From NCBI RefSeq assembly GCF_019904295.1, contig NZ_CP065359.1:1327001-1391000 (forward strand): a stretch of 64,000 nt of DNA. The letters are read 5' to 3'. The notes beneath the pieces were generated by a model that saw only the letters and a list, made by a program, of their open reading frames with translations, ran no database searches and had not been told where the DNA came from. Positions 59,683 to 64,000 of the stretch are shown here, piece by piece. The stretch's first letter is position 1, and the number at the start of each line of letters is the position of its first letter. Made by a program: the position numbers and the translations under genes. The stretch is from Ruegeria sp. SCSIO 43209. Lineage in GTDB: Bacteria > Pseudomonadota > Alphaproteobacteria > Rhodobacterales > Rhodobacteraceae.

Positions 59683-60431
59683 CCCTCAAAGAGTATCTGA
59701 ATTTTCTGAGCTACACGAAAACTCTGGAAGAGCTTTGGGATGCACATTGCCGCCAGATGGAAAAGTATGGCTTCGACCGGTTGTTGTATGGGTATACGCA
59801 ATACCGAACGGCGACTTCGCTTGGCGATCCAGAAGACTTTGTAATCCTGACCAATCACTGCTCGGATTACTTGGAAGGGTTCCTTCAATCTGGCCTGTAT
59901 TTTCACGCCCCCATGCTGAAATGGGCGCTGAACAACGAAGGCGCTGCAAGTTGGAGCATGATACAGGACATGATGTCCAGCGGGGTCATGTCGAACGAAG
60001 AGCTTCGGGTTTTTGAGTTCAATAAGTCGCGCGATATTACAGTAGGTTATACGGTCAGCTTCAACTCGGTGTCGATGCGTTCCAAAGGGGCGATTTCGCT
60101 TGCGGCACGTAATCACAGCCAGGAGGAGATGGACGAGGTCTGGAACGAGCACGGCGACGACATCCTTCTGATGAACAATGTTGCCCATCTCAAAATCCTG
60201 ACCTTGCCATATCATGCCCCGAACCGCGCGCTGACCAAACGCCAGCGCGAAGCTTTGCAATGGGTCGGCGACGGAAAGACCACGCAAGACATCGCGCTAT
60301 TGATGGGTTTGACTTCGGCAACGGTGGAAAAACATCTGAGACTCGCGCGTGAGGCGCTTTCGGTTGAAACAACGGCACAGGCCGTGTTGAAGGCCGCGTT
60401 GCAGAATCAGATGTTTGTGATGGAAGCATGA
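59679..60431 (+). CDS. LuxR-family regulator with autoinducer-binding-type domain (solo)
   Basis: A 250-residue regulator. Residues about 15-165 resemble the LuxR acyl-homoserine-lactone domain (KYGFDRLLYGYTQYR, GLYFHAPMLKWALNNEGAASW); the C-terminal 60 are a LuxR/GerE helix-turn-helix (LTKRQREALQWVGDGKTTQDIALLMGLTSATVEKHLRLAREAL). No luxI-type synthase is nearby, so it is a solo. It is coupled to aroQ. A perfect 22-bp palindrome lies six bases beyond its stop. The ligand is not known. Confidence 0.88.
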   Translation: MTLKEYLNFLSYTKTLEELWDAHCRQMEKYGFDRLLYGYTQYRTATSLGDPEDFVILTNHCSDYLEGFLQSGLYFHAPMLKWALNNEGAASWSMIQDMMSSGVMSNEELRVFEFNKSRDITVGYTVSFNSVSMRSKGAISLAARNHSQEEMDEVWNEHGDDILLMNNVAHLKILTLPYHAPNRALTKRQREALQWVGDGKTTQDIALLMGLTSATVEKHLRLAREALSVETTAQAVLKAALQNQMFVMEA

Positions 60432-60437
60432 CCCTAT

Positions 60438-60459
60438 TTTGATGCTAATTAGCATCAAA
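60438..60459. promoter_or_regulatory. Perfect 22-bp palindrome behind the luxR gene
   Basis: The half-site TTTGATGCTAA is followed directly by its exact reverse complement. With no loop it is more like a protein-binding site than a terminator. It starts six bases after the luxR stop. It could be bound by a dimeric regulator, perhaps the LuxR protein itself, though the sequence is not a classic lux box. Confidence 0.5.
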
Positions 60460-60639
60460 TTGACCTAGGGTAAGGAATACATGACTTTCCGAATCTCCCG
60501 ATAAAATTGCAAATTGATATTGTTCCGTGAGTGGTGGCTTTAGCCAGGGAACGTTTTGATCGGATCTTTGTAATACCAAAGCTCTCTGATCGCTCTGACA
60601 CCGAGGCGTCTATTCGTCCACGTCTCTTTGTCGGGATTA

Positions 60640-60679
60640 TTGAGGGGCCCTTCCATCCCCATCATGCAGGGCCCCTCAA
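60640..60679. repeat. 11-bp inverted repeat, terminator- or RNA-like
   Basis: The perfect arms TTGAGGGGCCC (60640-60650) and GGGCCCCTCAA (60669-60679) have an 18-base loop. No T-run on either side. It may be the 3' end of the luxR message or part of a small RNA. Confidence 0.45.
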
Positions 60680-60722
60680 TTCACTAATCTTCGCAAGCAT
60701 TGGTTCACAGGCTTTTGACATG

Positions 60723-60752
60723 AAAAAAACCCGGCTGCGCTATGCAACCGGG
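60723..60752 (-). terminator. Rho-independent terminator of rpsB-tsf
   Basis: A nine-pair stem (60744-60752 with 60730-60738, one G-T pair), a five-base loop, then seven T on the minus strand. It lies 42 bases beyond the tsf stop. Confidence 0.92.
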
Positions 60753-60794
60753 CTCGGTATTTGTTGCAGCCTCCAACCGAAGCTGCAAAAGATT

Positions 60795-61670
60795 TTAGCC
60801 TTGGGCTGCCTTTGCAACTTCGGCAGCGAAGTCTTCTTTTTCGACCACGATGCCCTCGCCTACTTCCATGCGGACAAAACCGGTGATGGTAGCACCTGCT
60901 TCTTTGGCAGCCGCTTCGACGGTCAGATCAGGATTCACAACGAAGTCCTGGTTCAGCAGGGTCGCTTCGGCGACGAATTTCTTCATGCGACCGACGATCA
61001 TCTTTTCGATCACCTGCTCCGGCTTGCCGGATTCGCGAGCGATGTCCATCTGGACCTGCTTCTCTTTCTCGACAACTTCCGGATCCATGTCCGCCTCGGA
61101 CAGAGCCGCCGGGTTCACCGCTGCAATGTGCATTGCAACCTGCTTGCCGAAGGCTTCATCGCCGCCGGACAGAGCAACCAGAACGCCGATTTTGCCCATG
61201 CCGGTTGTCGCCGCGTTGTGAACGTAGGACACGACGGTATCGCCCGACAGTTTCGACATACGGCGGACCGACATGTTTTCACCAATGGTGGCGATCTTGT
61301 CGGTCAGGGTATCTGCAACAGACTTGCCGCCCAGATCGGCAGCCAGCAGCGCGTCGACGTCATCAACACCTTCGGCTGCGTAGGTGATCTTGCCGACCAT
61401 CTCTTGGAATTCGCTGTTTTTCGCAACGAAGTCGGTTTCCGAGTTCACTTCGACTGCAACACCGTTGCCGCCGTTGACGTGAACAGCAACCAGACCTTCC
61501 GCTGCAGTACGGCCCGATTTCTTGGCCGCCTTGGCCAGGCCTTTGGTGCGCAGCCAGTCAACGGCTTCGTCCATGTTGCCGCCGGTTTCGGTCAGCGCTT
61601 TTTTTGCGTCCATCATGCCTGCGCCGGTCGAGTCGCGCAGTTCTTTTACCATTGCTGCTGTGATTGCCAT
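60795..61670 (-). CDS. tsf: Elongation factor Ts
   Basis: A 291-residue guanine-nucleotide exchange factor for EF-Tu. [44 protein letters not shown] is the N-terminal UBA-like domain with the family signature; [16 protein letters not shown] is the second signature (core domain). The length is normal. It lies 76 bases behind rpsB in the classic rpsB-tsf order, and has its own terminator. Confidence 0.98.
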   Translation of the reverse strand: MAITAAMVKELRDSTGAGMMDAKKALTETGGNMDEAVDWLRTKGLAKAAKKSGRTAAEGLVAVHVNGGNGVAVEVNSETDFVAKNSEFQEMVGKITYAAEGVDDVDALLAADLGGKSVADTLTDKIATIGENMSVRRMSKLSGDTVVSYVHNAATTGMGKIGVLVALSGGDEAFGKQVAMHIAAVNPAALSEADMDPEVVEKEKQVQMDIARESGKPEQVIEKMIVGRMKKFVAEATLLNQDFVVNPDLTVEAAAKEAGATITGFVRMEVGEGIVVEKEDFAAEVAKAAQG

Positions 61671-61746
61671 CTTTTGGCTCTCCTCAATTCAAACGGAATT
61701 GGGGCAGGTCTACCCTGCCCCATATGTCATTTACGTGACGGGCAGC

Positions 61747-62547
61747 TTACGCTTCGGCTTTGACTTCCGGCGCGGCTTCTTCAGCGGGTGCTTCTTCGGC
61801 TACGACTTCTTCAACCGGAGCTTCTTCGAATGCACCCAGGTCAACGCCAGCAGCACCCATCTGAGCGGTCATGCCGTCCAGAGCTGCACGTGCGGCCAGA
61901 TCGCAATACAGAGCGATTGCGCGCGCTGCGTCGTCGTTGCCGGGGATGATGTAGTCAACGCCATCGGGCGAGCAGTTGGTGTCGACAACAGCCACAACCG
62001 GGATACCCAGCTTGTTGGCTTCGGCGATAGCCAGTGCTTCTTTCTTGACGTCGATGACGAACAGCAGATCAGGAACGCCACCCATCTCGCGGATACCGCC
62101 CAGTGAAGCCTGCAGCTTGGCCTGGTCACGTTCCATGCCCAGACGCTCTTTCTTGGTCAGGCCTTCGGCACCCGACTCCATGGCTTCGTCGATCTGGTTC
62201 AGACGGTTGATCGACTGGGAAACGGTTTTCCAGTTGGTCAGCGTGCCGCCCAGCCAGCGGTGGTTCATGTAGTACTGAGCCGACTTTTCAGCGGCATCTG
62301 CGATCGGCTGAGCTGCCTGACGCTTGGTGCCTACGAACAGAACGCGGCCACCTTTTGCGACGGTGTCACGAACAGCCTGCAGAGCCTGATCCAGCATCGG
62401 AACGGTCTGAGTCAGGTCCATGATGTGGATGCCATTGCGCGAGCCGTAGATGAACGGGCCCATGCGGGGATTCCAACGCTGAGTCTGGTGACCAAAGTGA
62501 ACGCCAGCTTCTAGCAGCTGACGCATGGTGAACTCGGGAAGAGCCAT
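61747..62547 (-). CDS. rpsB: 30S ribosomal protein S2
   Basis: A 266-residue ribosomal protein. [45 protein letters not shown] at the N-terminus and [55 protein letters not shown] are the S2 signatures. The last 25 residues are an acidic Glu/Ala-rich tail ([22 protein letters not shown]), common in alphaproteobacterial S2. Upstream of tsf in one transcript. Confidence 0.98.
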   Translation of the reverse strand: MALPEFTMRQLLEAGVHFGHQTQRWNPRMGPFIYGSRNGIHIMDLTQTVPMLDQALQAVRDTVAKGGRVLFVGTKRQAAQPIADAAEKSAQYYMNHRWLGGTLTNWKTVSQSINRLNQIDEAMESGAEGLTKKERLGMERDQAKLQASLGGIREMGGVPDLLFVIDVKKEALAIAEANKLGIPVVAVVDTNCSPDGVDYIIPGNDDAARAIALYCDLAARAALDGMTAQMGAAGVDLGAFEEAPVEEVVAEEAPAEEAAPEVKAEA

Positions 62548-62633
62548 GCTTTACTTTCCTTTTCCGGTTTACGCCTCGGCGGGGGTGAAAGAAGCGGATG
62601 CTCCAACCGGCGGGCCAGATAAGGATGTCTCCC

Positions 62634-62664
62634 TCAAAAAGCCCAAACCCCGCCTGCGGGTTTG
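62634..62664 (-). terminator. Rho-independent terminator of the olsA-like gene
   Basis: The arms CAAACCC (62644-62650) and GGGTTTG (62658-62664) are followed on the minus strand by GGCTTTTTGAG. It lies about 50 bases past the stop of the acyltransferase gene at 62716 and before the rpsB promoter region. Confidence 0.75.
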
Positions 62665-62715
62665 AATGGCGCGCGTATACGGCAGGTTTAGCATCAGCGC
62701 AAGGGCCAAATGCCC

Positions 62716-63570
62716 CTATTTTTCAAGCCGCGCCAGTGAATGCGCATGACGTACCGCGTCTTCGCAATGGGCTGCCAGAGCTTTGCGGTTTTCAAAGTCG
62801 CTAACCTTAGCTGGCGCGTGGTAGATCAATTCCACGGTGCCTTGTCGACGTGCCCCCAAAGTCTTAAGCAAATGCGGTCCGAAATCCATGTCGCCCCACC
62901 AGCCATAAAACCTATCGGGCTGACCTTGGGGAGCGTGAAAGATGACCGAAACCGGTTGAACATACATGAATTCCCGCAGCTCTTCAGTGAAGAACGCGGC
63001 AAAGAGTGTTGTTTTGAAGGGTAAAACTCGCTGTCCGTCGGTCGAAGTGCCTTCAGGAAAGAACAACAGCTTGTGCCCGGCTTTCAGACGTTCCTCGAAA
63101 ATCCGGGTCTGCTCGCGGGCTTTCTTGCGATCACGTTCGATAAAGACCGTACCCGTCGCGCGTGCCAGCCAGCCGATGCCGGGCCATTTTGCAACTTCGG
63201 CTTTCGATACGAAATACACGCGCTTACGGGCATTCAGCGCAAAGATATCCAACCACGACGTATGGTTTGCAACCACAGCGCCGCGTTCCTGCATGAGCGC
63301 GCCAGAGGTGCGAAATCTGATCCCGAGAATTCGAAATGCATTGCGACAAACGAACTGAGAAATGAACGGTGTCACCGGCCGTTGAACGCCATAAAGCGGT
63401 CGTTCGATGAGACGTATGGCCAATAAGACGAACAGCCCCCCAAAAACCAGAAGGGCCAGCGGCAGACCGCGAAGTATCACCAGGACCCAACCTAAGAAAC
63501 CAAGCTCAATTGGATCAGGAGCGTCTTCACTTTGCCACGATGGGTCGCTCACAGGGTTATGCTCCACCAT
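62716..63570 (-). CDS. olsA: Lysophospholipid/lyso-ornithine-lipid acyltransferase (PlsC family)
   Basis: An acyltransferase of about 284 residues with the HX4D motif in NHTSWLDIFA and the FPEGTSTDG motif, plus one N-terminal membrane helix (LPLALLVFGGLFVLLAIRL). Because it directly follows and overlaps an OlsB-like gene, the likely reaction is O-acylation of lyso-ornithine lipid (OlsA); a general PlsC role cannot be excluded. The start is uncertain: ATG at 63570 is given, ATG at 63591 and a GTG with GGTGGAG nine bases before it (inside the frame) are alternatives. Confidence 0.82.
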   Translation of the reverse strand: MVEHNPVSDPSWQSEDAPDPIELGFLGWVLVILRGLPLALLVFGGLFVLLAIRLIERPLYGVQRPVTPFISQFVCRNAFRILGIRFRTSGALMQERGAVVANHTSWLDIFALNARKRVYFVSKAEVAKWPGIGWLARATGTVFIERDRKKAREQTRIFEERLKAGHKLLFFPEGTSTDGQRVLPFKTTLFAAFFTEELREFMYVQPVSVIFHAPQGQPDRFYGWWGDMDFGPHLLKTLGARRQGTVELIYHAPAKVSDFENRKALAAHCEDAVRHAHSLARLEK

Positions 63571-64000
63571 AAATACGCCGCTGACGCTCATTCATGCGGG
63601 CTGTGTCAAGGATCAGACACACATCGGTTGTGTTGAAGGCATGATCGATAAATGCCCCCTCGCCCACGAATCCACCGAGGCGAAGGTAGGCCTTGATGAG
63701 AGACGGCACTTGAACCATCGCCGCGCGCCGATCCAGCGCGTCGGGTGCCAAAAGGTCCATTGATTGAAACACATCTGGCTGGGCCCGAACCCGCAAATCC
63801 AGCGGGGCAAGGTGGTTGTGATGCAGCATCGACAGCGGCTGCGCCAATTTGCTCACGTCGGTTCCGTGGAAACTCGCGACCCCGAACAAGACCTCAATAT
63901 CACGCTCGGTGACGTATGCAGCTAGACCATTCCACAGATGATACATCGCCGTGCCACCACGATAATCCGGATGCACGCACGAGCGTCCAAGCTCCAACAG
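63557..64000 (-). CDS. olsB: OlsB-like ornithine acyl-ACP N-acyltransferase (5' end cut by window)
   Basis: The last ~147 residues of a hemolysin/OlsB-family GNAT-type acyltransferase; the frame is open to the right window edge. ELGRSCVHPDYRGGTAMYHLWNGLAAYV is the acyl-ACP-binding motif region, then VPSLIKAYLRLGGFVGEGAFIDHAFNTTDVCLILDTARM, the OlsB C-terminal signature. OlsB joins a 3-hydroxyacyl chain from ACP to the amino group of ornithine, the first step of phosphorus-free ornithine lipids. It overlaps the olsA-like gene. Link with the pst-pho genes (phosphate stress) is plausible but not shown. Confidence 0.85.
   Translation of the reverse strand: MLELGRSCVHPDYRGGTAMYHLWNGLAAYVTERDIEVLFGVASFHGTDVSKLAQPLSMLHHNHLAPLDLRVRAQPDVFQSMDLLAPDALDRRAAMVQVPSLIKAYLRLGGFVGEGAFIDHAFNTTDVCLILDTARMNERQRRIYGGA

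Larger units (their letters stand above)
60432..60794. other. Intergenic region between luxR solo and tsf
   Basis: A 363-base gap without a protein gene. It contains the palindrome 60438-60459, an 11-bp inverted repeat 60640-60679 and the tsf terminator 60723-60752, each listed separately. The middle part (60480-60630) shows nothing clear. Confidence 0.6.

Noticed and set aside
60531..61763. Long plus-strand open frame of about 410 codons opposite tsf
   Set aside because: It is the antisense shadow of tsf, with a composition rich in R, H, F and Q and no ribosome site; tsf is certain.

Overview
This window is an alphaproteobacterial chromosome segment, most likely from the Roseobacter group of the Rhodobacteraceae (Ruegeria/Phaeobacter-like; I cannot fix the genus). 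The pointers are the iscR-nifS-sufBCD-sufS operon with an IscR that lacks the usual cluster cysteines, an Irr/ICE-type palindrome upstream of it, a CtrA-type TTAA-N7-TTAA site, a phoR-pstSCAB-phoU-phoB operon with alphaproteobacterial-type long PstC and PstA, an aroQ-luxR gene pair, class II DAHP synthase, and an apparent olsB-olsA ornithine-lipid pair at the right edge.

Layout. 0-7.3 kb: 3' part of alaS, a DUF1330 protein, a transglutaminase-like peptidase, a repeat-rich secreted coiled-coil protein, typA, an SMR transporter, an alpha/beta hydrolase. 7.4-15.3 kb: Fe-S cluster assembly operon with three small or mid-size membrane proteins inside it, then tRNA-Arg(CCG). 15.4-23.6 kb: cell-wall genes (M15/DUF882 peptidase, L,D-transpeptidase), an lpxD-acp-ketosynthase cluster, an IalB protein, a HerA-like ATPase. 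23.7-29.4 kb: branched-chain amino-acid type ABC transporter with an extra secreted protein gene inside it. 29.5-37.9 kb: PQQ-type sugar dehydrogenase, GNAT, GlxA-type regulator, DAHP synthase, PAS protein, yicC-gmk-carbonic anhydrase, phoR. 38-44 kb: pst-phoUB behind a three-heptamer Pho box. 44-46.4 kb: LysR regulator and glutaryl-CoA dehydrogenase.

46.44-53.02 kb is the highlight: a complete integrated microvirus (Microviridae, ssDNA phage) of about 6.55 kb. Minus-strand genes run in the order 40-aa membrane ORF, VP2 pilot protein, VP1 major capsid protein, a 175-aa protein with a charged tail, an M15 peptidase (endolysin-like), a 127-aa protein, and a HUH replication initiator. It is flanked by two dif-like XerCD sites that share a 10-base core, so it appears to have integrated at the chromosome dimer-resolution site, as expected for an integrase-less temperate phage. 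Unusual features are two small coupled genes on the opposite strand, a structured roughly 570-base region with a perfect 21-bp hairpin and a cloverleaf-like fold, and an ORF embedded out of frame in VP2 that encodes a membrane-helix peptide with its own Shine-Dalgarno sequence (lysis-gene candidate). Host genes are mostly plus-strand to the left and mostly minus-strand to the right of this site, which fits a replication terminus.

53-64 kb: acyl-CoA/lipid-type metabolic genes (two SDRs, thioesterase II, serine hydrolase, ACAD10-like phosphotransferase, quinone oxidoreductase), aroQ with a LuxR solo and a perfect 22-bp palindrome behind it, rpsB-tsf, and the olsA/olsB pair (olsB cut by the window end).

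All family assignments are from reading the sequence by eye; no database search was run.
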